From assembly GCA_965153355.1 (NCBI GenBank), contig OZ231126.1:68386001-68450000 (forward strand): a stretch of 64,000 nucleotides of DNA. Direction: 5' to 3'. Numbering within the stretch: the stretch's first letter is position 1; each line of letters opens with the position of its first letter. The notes under the pieces were generated by a model. The model made no database searches. It was given only the letters and a program-made list of their open reading frames with translations, and was not told the origin of the DNA. Positions 33,401 through 44,178 of the stretch are shown in pieces. Position numbers and translations under genes: made by a program. Source of the stretch: Flaccisagitta enflata. Taxonomy: Eukaryota > Chaetognatha > Sagittoidea > Aphragmophora.

Positions 33401-36400
33401 CAGTTCGTTGGTCTCCTGGGCAGCGGTCCCAAAGGGGCCGATGACCTAGGGGTTCACACATAGGGGAAATTTCTCCTCCTTCTCCGTCCACCCCCTTCAT
33501 AGCTCATATCTTAGCCTTGAGGCTCAAATCCTAGCCTTGAGGCCCAAATCCTAGTCTAGAGGACCAAATTCTTGGCTCAAGGCCCAAATCCTAGCCTCAA
33601 GGCTCACATCCCAGCCTCAAGGCTCAAATTCCGGCCTCGAGGGTCAAACCCCAGCCTCAAGCCTCAATTCCCAGCCTCGATGCTCAAATCCCAGTGTCTT
33701 GGCTTAAATCCAAGCATATTGACTAAAACCACAGTCTCGAGGCTCAAATCACCATCTTGAGGCTCAAATCACCATCTTGAGGCTCAAATCACCATCTTGA
33801 GGCTCAAATCACCATCTTGAGGTTCAAATCACCATCTCGAGGTTCAAATCACCACTGGGAGGTTCAAATCACTGCCTCTAGGCCTAAGTCACCGCCTTGA
33901 GGCTCAAATCACCACAAGTTTCAAATTACAGCCTCATGGCTCAAATCCCATTTATGATGCTAAAATTCAAGCCCAGAGCTTCAAAACCTACTAAGCATAG
34001 GTCATCGGCCCCTTCAGGGCCGCTGCCCCTCTCACCATCACACACCCACATATACTCACATAGGGGCAACGGGTACCGCTGACCATCTAAAGCTTTTGCG
34101 ACTATCACTTTTTTGGCATCCAAAGCACGAATGAACGACGCTCTTAACGGCCTGAAGACCTCTAGTAATCCATGCAAATTGACATAATGTATGCTTTGCA
34201 CCAGCGTGGAAGTCATTATGATGGACATGGCGAATTAATGACTTCACATTATTGTCTTTTGGTGGAAGAATGAAGGGAAATTTGATGTCGTTTGAGATGT
34301 CGGCATTTACCAATCGGCTGCCGACTCGAAGGATGCCGTCATCGTCGACGAAAGGATTGAGCTTCCGCATCTCTTTGTTCTTGACGATAAACTCATGACG
34401 ACTGTTTGGTTTGTTGATCTTTCCCGCCTCCAATTGGACTATCACCTCTCCATAGTGTTGCCGCTGCACAGCCTTGACGAGTCGCTTCTGCGCTTCCTCC
34501 AGATGGACTTGCGTCACTTCCGGTTTGGGAAGGAGATCCTTTGCCGCTCTTGTCTTTGCCTTTGGGATCATTCGCCACCGCCGTACTGAAATGAGAAGCA
34601 TGGCGATGACGCGGAGCTTGTGCGTCCACTTTCCCCGAGATGCGGCTGCATGCAGCACCGCGTCAAATTCTTTACTCTTATCCGCGACAGCAGCATAGAG
34701 CGCAGCCACGTGAACAGAGATAGGGCACGTCGCGATGTTTGTCTGCGGCCATTGATCCTCTGGGAGACGCAAGAAGTCCGGTCCGTTGTGGAATTGGCTC
34801 CACTTCTTCGCCTCATGTGATTCGATACCACGAGAGCAATGGTCGGCGGGGTTGTTGGCTGAATCAACCCACCGCCATTGCTCTGGACTTGATCCCGCGT
34901 GGATCTTTGAGAGACGATTGGCAAAGAAAACTGGTCTCGGTCGTGATGGGTTGTAGATCATCTTCAAAGCGGCCTCTGAATCTGACCATAGTCTGATGTT
35001 CTTCTCCTGCAGATTCAGAGTCTTGTTGACGAACCGCTTGAGCTGAATCGCCTTTTCAGCAGAGACGATCTCCACGCGAGGTACACTGTTGTGATGAGAT
35101 GCTCTCTTTGGATTGAGAGGAACCACGTGAGATTTTGATCCCAATATTGTCACGTAGATCGAGCCGTCGGTGTTAACTTGACGACGATATGCGACAGCAC
35201 CAAATCCACCTTTTGGCGCCGCATCGCAGAAAATCTCGATGGTGACGGAAACGACGTTGATGTTGTCGGTGTCGCCGTTCCACCACCTCTTGACCCGGTA
35301 TTGTGAGAGAAGAGGCCAAGAGGAAGTATATTTGAAAAAAGATTCCTCCAGTGTCTCGTCAAGTGCAGAATCCCATCCTGTCGGTTGTGGACGACACAGT
35401 TGAAGATGGCGCCGTCCAATATATTGACTTGGGCTCCAAAAGCCGAGCGGATTGTACAGTTTGGCTTGCATGGAGACCAGTTGACGTGGAGTTTTCGCCC
35501 TCATTGTTTTAAACTCGTTGTCGCAGATGAAGACAAACGCGTCTTCAGCCGGAAGCCACAAGACTCCCAACACTTTCGTCGGCTTGTTGTCGTGGTCTTG
35601 CTTATCTGCAATGGGAATGGCGACGTTAGGATCTCCTTCCATGAGCTGATGCGCGTTGCTTTTCCACTTTACCAAATGGAATCCTCCATCACCCATTGCC
35701 GACTTCACTCCTACTTTCAACTCCAACGCCTCGTCGACTGTATCACCACCTCCACTTCCGTCGTCGACGTAAAAACCATGACGGATAAAATCGTAGACGT
35801 TGGAAGGGTAATATGGTCTGGTGGCTTCTATCCTTGAACCAGAGAAAACTGAAGAGATCAGCATCATCAGGGTGGACTCTTATTTGGTGGAAGAACGCCT
35901 TTATATCACACATAAAGGCGATCTTCCACTGTCAAAAGGGCATGAGGATGTCCATTAAACTGTTCATCAAGTTTGGCCACCTACCAACAGATCATTTAGG
36001 CATATTCCGTCGGTGGCGGCCCTTGCATCGTGACATACTCTGGTTTTACCCCTCAGCTCCACTATGTGGAGCGGAAGGTACCAGCGTGGTTTAATGATGT
36101 CCTCGTCGTCGTCAATGCTGTCAATCTCAACCGCCACGCCTGTTTCATAGAACTTCTCGACTTCTTTGAAGACACGCTCCTTGAAGGCCGGATCGCGATT
36201 GAAGCGGAAGCGCTGGTTGACGAGCCGCTTCATGGCTGTAGGCCGGGACTTCACTTTGCGCAATATCTCCATGATCTTCTCAAATTCGAATTTCCATGTC
36301 ACAGGCGCAAAATACTTTTTTGTCACATTGCAGAAATAGATCTTTTTCTCCAGCGTTTCACAGGCATGTATGTTTTCAGTAGAATCGCCCATTTCTTTAG

Positions 36401-39400
36401 AGGAAACGACTGATCCAAAATCATGGTAGAAAATTCGGTCGATACTTTCATGTAAGTCATTATTATCAACCGAAATAGCGTTAATTGATGCGACGTCTAA
36501 ACCTTTTTTTCCAGTTTTTCCACTAATCGTCCAACCAAAACTGCATCTGAAGCATGTTAAAGAGCCCGGAGGACCTCGACGAAGCTCTTGAGCGATAGCG
36601 GCGTCCAAATGAGCGGCGCCAACGATCATTTTGACGCCTCCCGTCGCCTCCGGGAATCTTATGCCTCTGACGTGGGGTTGGTCGGAGAGATCGCGTAGAA
36701 ATGGAGGAATATCTTTTTCACTCGTTAGTAAATCCCATCAATAATGTATTCGGAGTTGGTGGAGCGAAGAGTGAATGACGCTAAGAGACGGTTTTCAGTC
36801 ACACAATTGTCAACTGTCACTACTTTCATTTGAACCATATTTGTTGAAATGCGCAGATGTTTGATGACGTCGTGGCTGATGACATCTCGGTCCGCACCAC
36901 TGTCTATCATCGCGAAAATTGTCATTTCTTCTCCAGACACACAATTTACAATCACTACAGGGACGATGGGACGGACGACGTCGTCGAAAGATGACACGGA
37001 TTGCGATGCGGCCGTCGCCGCCAGTCACGCTTCGATGTGAGGAGTGATGACATTCGACTCTGTAGTGGTCGTCGTTGAGGGTGCTGAAGCTGAAGTGGTG
37101 GAAGTGGTGGAGGATTTTTCGAAATTGGTGAATGGGATGCCATTGTTGGTCTTTTCTCCTCCCTTTTTCACCTCCTTACCATCACCCTTCTTCACCCAAG
37201 TGCGTCCGTGGAGAATGGTGGCGTGTTGTTTCTTGCAAGTTTGGGATGTTGGTCTGTTGGCGCAACCCTTTGCTGAGTGTCCACTGGTGAAACAATGGAA
37301 GCAGAGTCGGCATGATGCCAACTTTTGAACACGTGCGTCGACGTCGAGTGAAAGGAGCTGGTTGCACTCTTCCGTCGGATGCATGCCGCTGCAGACGTTG
37401 CATTTGTCGGTCGACTGCTTCTTTTGCTTCCCGTTGGTCAAAACATCGTTGTAGGTTGGTGGATTCTCACCCGTTGCCACCGCTGCCACCGCCGGGGGCT
37501 TACTCTCCACCCCTTTGTTGCGTTGAATGACAGCCCCAGTCTCAATCATGTTGATCAAATTGTCAAATGAGAATGGGATGCCTTGCAATTCAAACTCATG
37601 CTGTTTTTCCCAAAACTTGTCCGCCAAATGTGGCACTCTTTTATTGATGATTTCCTGCAATATTTCTCTTCTGTAACACTGTGGCAGTTCTCCACATGTC
37701 TGCGCAATTCTCTTCGTCTTTTGCAGTCTCGACACGAGATGGAAATGTCTCTTGTGGTCGGCAGATGAAATTCTCGATTCAGCGGCAATCTCGTGGAATA
37801 GCGCTGGGATGTTGGCGCGAGAAGCCATGAAGATGATGTCCATCTTTCTGAAGGCAACATTCACCTCCTCCTCTGCGACTGCTTCCGTAGTTCCAATCGC
37901 CGCTGTTTCAACTATCTCCTTCGCCGGCCCAGAAAACCATTTTGGCAATTCTTGCAAAATAACCATCTTGGTCAAACCCTCATGTTTTGCAGCATCTTTG
38001 AATTTGCGTTTCCACATCATATAATCCGTCGACAAGAGCTCCTGAAGCGGCTTCTCAGGCCTTGCTTTCTCCATCGCCTTCAAGCCAACCTCTCTTGCCC
38101 GCATTCGATTGTCGTCATAAGCTCTCTTTAGAAACACTTCCAGTGCCTCACTTTGAGGAAAATGCTGCACCACTTCCGGTTGACGGGCAGTTGGATGATT
38201 GTGGTGCTCTTGATATGTGGGAGGAGGATTGATGGAGACATATTGACCTCCCACTTTCACTGGAGATTGTTTCTTTGTGGTTTTAGTGTACCACACGTTG
38301 TCATCTTGCTGTTGTTGCTGTTGCTGATGTTGCTGCTGTTGATGCTGATAGAATTTTGGTGCATCAAAGTCTTGACAGATATACTGATGTTTCTGCAATT
38401 CTGCTATTTGAGCTTTCGCTGCGTGCAGATCAAATTGATTTTGTTGAAGAAGGCGTTGTTGTGCTGCATTTGCTTGTTTAAGATCTGCAGCATCCTTCTT
38501 AAGACGATCCATTTGACGATCTACTTCGGGAAGACGTTTGGCTGAAGCTGCCGCTGGCGTTTGGGACTTTCTTTTCTCCTCCTCTTGCATCTGTCGCGCA
38601 AACACCTCGTCAGCTGCTTCCTGCTCCTTCTTCCTACTCCTCACGCCATTTGCGTCGTTTATCAACAGTTGGTCAAGCTTCAACATATCCGCCGCCGTTG
38701 ATGAAGGGTTTGGCGCCGTGGTTGCAACTTCTCTTTCGAAGATCACTTCCGGCGCTGATGGAGGAATTATGGCAGACGGAGGTTGTTGATGAAGAGGGAA
38801 GGATTGAGGCTGAGGTTTAGAGTTGATTTTTCCTCCTTCTCTCTTTCCTTCTCCCGCTCCCACACTTGACGCTTGCTGCTTAACATGAGTCTGAGTTGGA
38901 TCTTGATGTTGAGGATTGGATGCCATTTGAGGATGTTGACGCGGCGTAGGGATTAGCTGTGGCTGCTTCCTCGGCGCCTGGGGCGGATGCACCGGCGCCA
39001 TACTCTGCTGCTTCACCGCATCACCTACATTGATCACACCCTTAAACTGCTCGGAAGAGACCCACTTGAAATGAGTCGCTCTTGCCTCCTCCTCTTCCTT
39101 CTCAACTGATTGAAGCGCAGACACATTTGCTTGTACTGCTGTTCTTCCTCTGGTGACTTGTTGCTCTGCTGACATTTTATTGGCACTGCGACTATCATTT
39201 CTGATGTATCTGTCGCCGTAACCATCGTTGTTGCTGAAGCATCTTTATCACCTCCTTCCAACATGCGGATCCTTTGCTCATAAGACTGTGACTACAATGT
39301 AGACTGATCTAACGAAACACTTCGGATGACTAGTAATCGATGGAAATTGCATAGTAAGAAAACGTTACGGATTACCTCGCAAGGCCATGGGTCATTGTTC

Positions 39401-39864
39401 CCAAAATAACTCCGTTATCTGAATGAAAAAGAATTCTGGTGAGCCTTTACTTTCTTCGATTCAATGTCAGTAACAGACACTTTTTTTTTTATATTCCGGA
39501 TCTGATACAGAACCGTCTAAAACACAGCGGCGTAAGAATGGGGCACTCCTGGATGATCCAGGAGAGAGGAATGTGAACACATTGAAGCATCGAAGAGGGC
39601 GTTCATGTCATTAGCGCCTTAGAAAGGATCGTGATCACTGATCATAAATCATATACAGTCAAGCTTCACTTTAGCGCATTTCAAGGGACTGGGCATAATA
39701 ATGCCTTGTAGTGAAGCTGCTTTAATGCTATTGTAGAAATAACTACAAAGCCATATACCTTATAAGCGGACACGTCTTAGTAGAGGGTTCTGCACTGTAT
39801 CAAACAATCATCACACACGCGCGCACACACACACGCGCACACACACACACGCACACGCACACGC

Positions 39865-39920
<56 letters not shown>

Positions 39921-42691
39921 TCGGGTATTTTCAGAGTGGATATGTCGTTTGGTGAAAAGGAATTGCTTGTAAGAATAACACGTTTCATTGCCCTGCCAGA
40001 ATGCAATGCTCTGGCGTATATTGGTGTAACTTGGCTACTATGCGTCTAGGTGAGACTTAGATAAAGACAATGACATACACGGTGTTGATTCTCTCTCTTA
40101 GTAGAGGGTGCCGCACTGTATCAAACAATCATCACTGTGAACGCGGTATGTGTCAAAACGAGTCTAACTGGAATAAGTTTGTTTTCCTAATGGCAACCGG
40201 GACGGGAGACCCGAAACGGAAGCCGATATCCCACAAGTTTCGTCTCGACGATGTTAAATATGGATCGATCTCGGAACACACACCTGATGAAGAAAGGGGA
40301 ATCCGAAGAGGCGGTGCTCTGCATATTTGAGGAAAAGATCACAGTTTTTGTCTTCCTTGACGGAGGTGTAGACGAGAGCGGCGCCAAAGCCGAGGCAAAA
40401 GTGACGAATGTGTTGCTGGATGAAGTCGAAATGCTCTTCGCGGTAGTCGAACTCCTTCTCAAGATTCGCTGCAGAGTAAAAGATACAAGTACAAAAATAC
40501 AGATTAGCCTGCCGCGTAGCATCGCTACCATGCTTCACAGAATCGGCACATCTTCAAGTCATCTCCCATTTCAACTGTTTGTGACATTTGTACCGATTGC
40601 ATCTGTTTTTGTGACGACGACGACGATGGGAAGCCCCAGGTTATCCGTCAACGTCGTTTCTCCAAGCGGAAGGAGGACGCTTTCATCCTCTTCGCCTCCG
40701 GGACCGCCGGCCGGAGACAGAAGACCCGATCGCTTCGGAAGATTCCCTGACTGAAGGGCCGCCTCGTCCGGTTCAATGTATTCCTAGGGGGACAAAGAAG
40801 CGACAAGTTGAGAGAATTAAGTCAACTTTGAAGCAACACGGCTCCTAAACGAAAACAGACCCAATCAAATCAAGGGTCTATTCGTTTAGGAGCAGTGCTC
40901 CTTCAAAGGTCATTTTGAACACAGAACATGTGCAAATTTCTGTGCTCAGGCCTCGCCCTGCTCGAAATTCTCAAAGATAGTGGAAGGACGATGTCTCTGA
41001 ATCCCTAAAATCGCGGCCGTGTATGAAATTGTTAAACATAGGAGCCTGTAAGAGATAGGGTAGGGTAGGGTAAAATGGGTCACCAGCCTTGGTAGAATTG
41101 GTCACCCATTTTTTCGAAGAATCTGTGGAAAATATGGACGATTTTATTGATGAAAGGTGGGTCCAGTAGTTATTCATGAATACTAACTTTGCCGAAACAA
41201 CTATTTGAGCTGAATAAAGTGGGTGACCCATTTCACTCCAAGATCCAGTTCAACCCAGGCGACCAATTTTAACCCCCCCCCTCCCCCCAGTAGGCGTAAC
41301 TGAGGAGCCAACCTGGAAATGCCTTTGCAGCTGATTTTCGAAATCTTTCATTTGTTGCGGGGATATCTTTAGCCTGTCGATGTGGCGACGTAAGAGTTGC
41401 GACCAACGATCGAGAGACGACATGATGGTCCAAGGACGCGCCATCGAAACCGTCAGGCAGATTAGCGTGTGGGGGAAAGTCTCCTCCGAGAGGGCGAAGC
41501 GGAGAAGTCCTGCAAATGAAGGGAAACCAAATACAAATTAAGAACCAAATCAGCCCTCTTAACACTAATAAACTAACAAATCGAGATTGATGATGAGATT
41601 CCCTCAAATCCTAGATTGTCGGTTCCCTCTCACTCAAAGTCATCCCATACTGTCGGTTCCCTATGAGTATCCTAGATAATCGATTCTCTACCGAGGCGAT
41701 CCTCCATTGTCGGCTCTCTCACGGAGTAATCCCGAATTGTCTACATCAAAATAATTCTACCCTGAAGATTCTCTCCAAGCTGTTAAAGGGGGAAGCGATT
41801 TGCGTTAAGTACAATAATTGGCACATCGCCCTTGTGGATTTGCTTGATTGCACTGATTGAATTTTTTTTACTGGCAATGTCTTTCATTTCATTTCTCGCT
41901 CTTCAAAGTCATATAAATAGTGGGTACAGTCCGGCAGGTATAAAAAAAGTCAATCAATGTCAAAAACCTGCGTGATGCAGATCGCCGTCGACGATGAAGA
42001 CGCCCATTTGGACGCCTTCGTCCCTGTCCTCGTCGCGCACGTTGATGGCGTGATACTCGAGACCTTGACCTTTCTTCGGGTCGTCGTCGCCTTTGACTTT
42101 GGCCACGAGAGACGTCTTTCCAGTCTCATTCTCACCCAAAATCACGATGCGCTTACCTTTCGGTAACTTTCGCGTCGACTTGGATTGGACTGAATTAAAG
42201 GGAAATTGCATTACAGGGAGAAGGGGGGAGGGAGAGAAAATGGGAGGGGGGGGAGGGGCAGGGGATCCAAAAAAAAAAAAAGAAATGTAACAAGAAAATA
42301 AGGAAACATACACGGGTGTATAATGTTGAGCGCCTTAATTTTTTTCTTCCTTGGACTTGGTCTTTGATTTCCTTCCCCAGCCGATCAAATTCATTCACCC
42401 CTTAAAGCAGGAGCAATTTAACACGAACCCCCCTCAGCGGCTTGCACAGAGAGAGAGCAATCCGAAAATATGCCAATCGGGCTCACCTTCTGTTAAGAGC
42501 TTGGCCCATAATCTGTTGTTGTTGTCTGTTGCGGCGTCTTTGGCGCCGTGGACGCCGTTGGCGGCGGCGGTGGAATCGCCTCCTCCAGGAATGGAGGAAC
42601 CGCTTCTGCTGCTGCTTTTACTGCTGCTGTTGGAATGTTTATTTTGAGAGTCATTGTTACCACTAACTGTTACTCCACCTATTGGAGCCAT
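30474..42691 (-). CDS. DYNC1LI: Cytoplasmic dynein 1 light intermediate chain
   Basis: DLIC links the dynein heavy chain (via its Ras-like domain) to cargo adaptors (via its C-terminal helix). Eight exons: 42691-42487, 42189-41968, 41509-41313, 40783-40594, 40468-40284, 32112-32022, 31387-31254 and 30947-30474, joining in frame to 565 aa. After a Ser/Asn-rich start come LWAKLLTEV, the P-loop [75 protein letters not shown] and [12 protein letters not shown]. The C-terminal tail is Gly/Pro/Ser-rich but keeps the adaptor-binding helix as [18 protein letters not shown], almost identical to vertebrate LIC. Intron 5 (40283-32113, 8.2 kb) holds a broken BEL/Pao element, a minisatellite cassette and a copy of the KIF19 3' end. 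The start lies 168 bp from the CHCHD2 stop. Confidence 0.96.
32195..32530. repeat. (CAT)n-rich low-complexity region
   Basis: Degenerate to perfect tcatcatcat runs lie in DLIC intron 5, purest at 32463-32515. T-rich sequence continues to about 32900. Confidence 0.9.
33418..34028. mobile_element. Minisatellite cassette 4 with GC hairpin ends
   Basis: The left end GGGCAGCGGTCCCAAAGGGG is followed by ccgatgacctag. The right end is its inverse, with a ggccccttcagggcc hairpin. Between them are about 22 units of 20 bp of the type gaggctcaaatcaccatctt, all in one orientation. To the right follows the conserved tail (34029 to about 34110) with acgggtaccgctgaccatct and cttttgcgactatc, also found after the cassettes at 48891-51267. 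Confidence 0.82.
34056..36997 (-). pseudogene. BEL/Pao pol, frameshifted and truncated
   Basis: Fragments in order: protease with the DSGAD active site (36997-36725); reverse transcriptase N-terminal part with [20 protein letters not shown] (36629-35967); a short piece with [19 protein letters not shown] in another frame near 35900; then from 35867 a frame with the catalytic YVDD, the RNase H domain ([25 protein letters not shown]) and the integrase HHCC zinc region ending in CFGCQKSD. The stretch expected between the RT motifs before YVDD is missing. The product cannot be functional. Confidence 0.85.
34100..39175 (-). mobile_element. Degenerate BEL/Pao-type retrotransposon in DLIC intron 5
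   Basis: It lies on the same strand as the host gene. In order on the minus strand are a gag frame, aspartic protease, reverse transcriptase, RNase H and the zinc-binding start of integrase. The frame is broken between protease and reverse transcriptase and inside the reverse transcriptase, which has also lost part of the palm. The element stops in the integrase zinc region, where the tail of cassette 4 begins, so the integrase core and 3' LTR are absent. No matching LTR pair was found. Confidence 0.88.
37025..39175 (-). CDS. BEL/Pao gag-like protein
   Basis: 716-aa frame. The N-terminal half is Gln/Pro-rich, including a poly-Gln/His stretch. The middle carries an alpha-helical capsid-like region with [21 protein letters not shown] and [10 protein letters not shown]. 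The C-terminal part has Cys/His knuckles ([13 protein letters not shown] and [17 protein letters not shown]) as in BEL/Pao gag. The start ATG at 39175 is the first in frame. It is intact but belongs to a defective element. Confidence 0.82.
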   Translation of the reverse strand: MSAEQQVTRGRTAVQANVSALQSVEKEEEEARATHFKWVSSEQFKGVINVGDAVKQQSMAPVHPPQAPRKQPQLIPTPRQHPQMASNPQHQDPTQTHVKQQASSVGAGEGKREGGKINSKPQPQSFPLHQQPPSAIIPPSAPEVIFEREVATTAPNPSSTAADMLKLDQLLINDANGVRSRKKEQEAADEVFARQMQEEEKRKSQTPAAASAKRLPEVDRQMDRLKKDAADLKQANAAQQRLLQQNQFDLHAAKAQIAELQKHQYICQDFDAPKFYQHQQQQHQQQQQQQDDNVWYTKTTKKQSPVKVGGQYVSINPPPTYQEHHNHPTARQPEVVQHFPQSEALEVFLKRAYDDNRMRAREVGLKAMEKARPEKPLQELLSTDYMMWKRKFKDAAKHEGLTKMVILQELPKWFSGPAKEIVETAAIGTTEAVAEEEVNVAFRKMDIIFMASRANIPALFHEIAAESRISSADHKRHFHLVSRLQKTKRIAQTCGELPQCYRREILQEIINKRVPHLADKFWEKQHEFELQGIPFSFDNLINMIETGAVIQRNKGVESKPPAVAAVATGENPPTYNDVLTNGKQKKQSTDKCNVCSGMHPTEECNQLLSLDVDARVQKLASCRLCFHCFTSGHSAKGCANRPTSQTCKKQHATILHGRTWVKKGDGKEVKKGGEKTNNGIPFTNFEKSSTTSTTSASAPSTTTTTESNVITPHIEA
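39281..39631 (-). repeat. Duplicate of the KIF19 3' end (HINE-empty paralogue)
   Basis: This 351-bp stretch matches 44029-44178 joined directly to 45799-46004, with a few percent mismatches. The second part includes the last 13 bases of the KIF19 coding sequence. The copy therefore lacks the 1.6-kb element inserted at the KIF19 locus. It stands about 105 bp upstream of the BEL/Pao gag start. I considered an LTR, but the boundaries lack TG...CA and no second copy lies beyond pol. Confidence 0.8.
39812..39920. repeat. (CA)n/(CGCA)n microsatellite
   Basis: Mixed acacgcgc units followed by a pure (CA)n of about 50 bases, in DLIC intron 5. A related piece of flank, agtagagggttctgcactgt, recurs near 40100 without the CA tract. 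Confidence 0.93.
41040..41275. repeat. Dispersed repeat with inverted GGGTCACC ends
   Basis: aaaatgggtcacc near 41072 and gggtgacccattt near 41220 are inverted and enclose tttttcgaagaatctgtgga. The same phrases recur around the LTR element in ELP3 intron 5 (14656-14690 and 15465-15520) and near 59500. Confidence 0.65.
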
Positions 42692-42730
42692 GGCTGGTAA
42701 AAAAGGGAAGGTATTTCTTGATATCAGGTA
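42692..42730 (-). promoter_or_regulatory. Splice acceptor two bases before the DLIC start codon
   Basis: On the minus strand a pyrimidine run, ccttcccttttttaccag, ends in CAG two bases before the DLIC ATG. It would serve as the acceptor of a 5'-UTR intron or of a trans-spliced leader. CHCHD2 ends only 168 bp upstream on the same strand. Confidence 0.45.
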
Positions 42731-42858
42731 AAAAAATAAAGACGGGAATTCATGTTTACAGAGGAACAACTCGGCGACGGGTCGTTTTGCGATGACCATC
42801 GAGTCAAAATGTGACACAATCAAGATGTAATAGTCAATAATTTCTTCGAAGAAGCTGG

Positions 42859-43506
42859 TTACATTTCGATCTGATTCTGACTGGCACATTCCCTCAGTCC
42901 CAACATCTGAGCTTCGCATCCTTCAAAGGTGGTGGAACGGAGAACGCAATCCAACAAATCTTGTAGCATGGAAGCGCAGGGGCCCTTCTGAACGCCAGCC
43001 GCCAAAGAACCGTCGTCAATCACGCTGGGATACGGCGTGTTGTCACCGGTAAAGCTGTTTGTAGATGAAGAAAAGTCGTGCAGTCCCGGAGGAGGTGGTT
43101 GGTAGACCGCGGCAGGTTGTGGCGACGCCGTGGCGGCGGGTGCGGCACCGCCGTCGCCATGATTCGCTGATCCCGAACCACCAGATGTCAAAGCGTGTCC
43201 AACAACGTGCCCAACGGTCGAGCCTATCGCCACGCCGCCCGCGGTCGCCGCCATCTGCGCCATCAAACCAGGCGCCTTGGCCCCCGGGGCAGGAGCCGCG
43301 GCCGGAGGGGAGGGCGCCTGAGCGGCGGGAGCTTTCGTTGGGGCACCTTTGGGAGGAGTGCCATAATGATGATGGTGGACTTCTCTAGCTGGCCGTGGTG
43401 GTGGCGCAGCGGCTCGTGGGGGCGGCGCCGATCTGACTGGCGTTGGCGAGGCCTGACGAGGAGACCAACTGCGACCTCCGCCCGATCTTCCTCCTCCTCT
43501 TGGCAT
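42859..43506 (-). CDS. CHCHD2: CHCHD2/CHCHD10-like mitochondrial twin-CX9C protein
   Basis: Mitochondrial intermembrane-space protein associated with MICOS and respiratory-chain maintenance; the vertebrate relative also acts in the nucleus. Single exon, 215 aa. The N-terminus MPRGGGRSGGGR is Arg/Gly-rich, followed by a long Pro/Ala linker. The conserved hydrophobic Gly-rich middle is GLMAQMAATAGGVAIGSTVGHVVGHAL. The C-terminal CHCH domain has two CX9C pairs (CASMLQDLLDC and CEAQMLGLREC), which form disulfides via MIA40. Length is higher than in human CHCHD2 (151 aa) because of the Pro/Ala/Gly linkers. The starting ATG matches the family's MPRG. Whether it equals CHCHD2 or CHCHD10 cannot be said, since the pair arose in vertebrates. 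Confidence 0.93.
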   Translation of the reverse strand: MPRGGGRSGGGRSWSPRQASPTPVRSAPPPRAAAPPPRPAREVHHHHYGTPPKGAPTKAPAAQAPSPPAAAPAPGAKAPGLMAQMAATAGGVAIGSTVGHVVGHALTSGGSGSANHGDGGAAPAATASPQPAAVYQPPPPGLHDFSSSTNSFTGDNTPYPSVIDDGSLAAGVQKGPCASMLQDLLDCVLRSTTFEGCEAQMLGLRECASQNQIEM

Positions 43507-44178
43507 GAATAAAAACTATATAACGTAATCGGCTGATTGTTATTTTGATTTTTTTAACACAGTTTGGATTAAACAAGATTTGGACGGTATCTGTGAAAGA
43601 AATACAAATTGTCGTCACATGCAAAACATGAGATCGAAAAACTGAATCATCTTCAGATCAGAATGGATACGCATATTCGCGAGCCTTCTAAAAATAATAT
43701 CCGCTCCAAGCGCTCGGCAAATCTTTGGATTAAAATTGTTAAGAGATACTATCCGTTACTCCTCTTATGTGATATCTTGCGCATACCAAAGGTAAGACTA
43801 CATTCTAAGTGATAAATTGCGTGGAATTTGGGAAGTCATAACCCAAAATAAAAACTTTTTTTTCTCAATAATCAAAATTTGTATAACCAGTAAATATATT
43901 CGTATATTGGACGGAACGGTGACATAAAAAAAAAAAACAAACAAAAAAAAAACACGATCACAATTCTTCTCAGGCAAATTGGCGCAAACCCCCTCAAAAA
44001 ATAAGATCACTGAATGACAAAAAAGTATTAAGACTGTCACTACAATATAGACTGATCTAACAAAACACTTCGGATGACTAGTAATTGATGGAAATTGCAT
44101 AGTAAGGAAACGTTACGGATTACCTTGCAAGGCCATGGGTCATTGTTCCCAAAATTACTCCGTTATCTGAATGAAAAA
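43507..44178. other. KIF19-CHCHD2 intergenic part
   Basis: AT-rich, with A-runs at 43925-43955. The last 150 bp (44029-44178) are duplicated at 39281-39430. No gene was recognised. Confidence 0.6.

Noticed and set aside
39281-39631. BEL/Pao 5' LTR
   Set aside because: Position suits an LTR, but the boundaries lack TG...CA, no clear primer site follows, and no partner exists at the pol end. Kept as a KIF19 3'-end duplicate with the LTR idea noted as an alternative.
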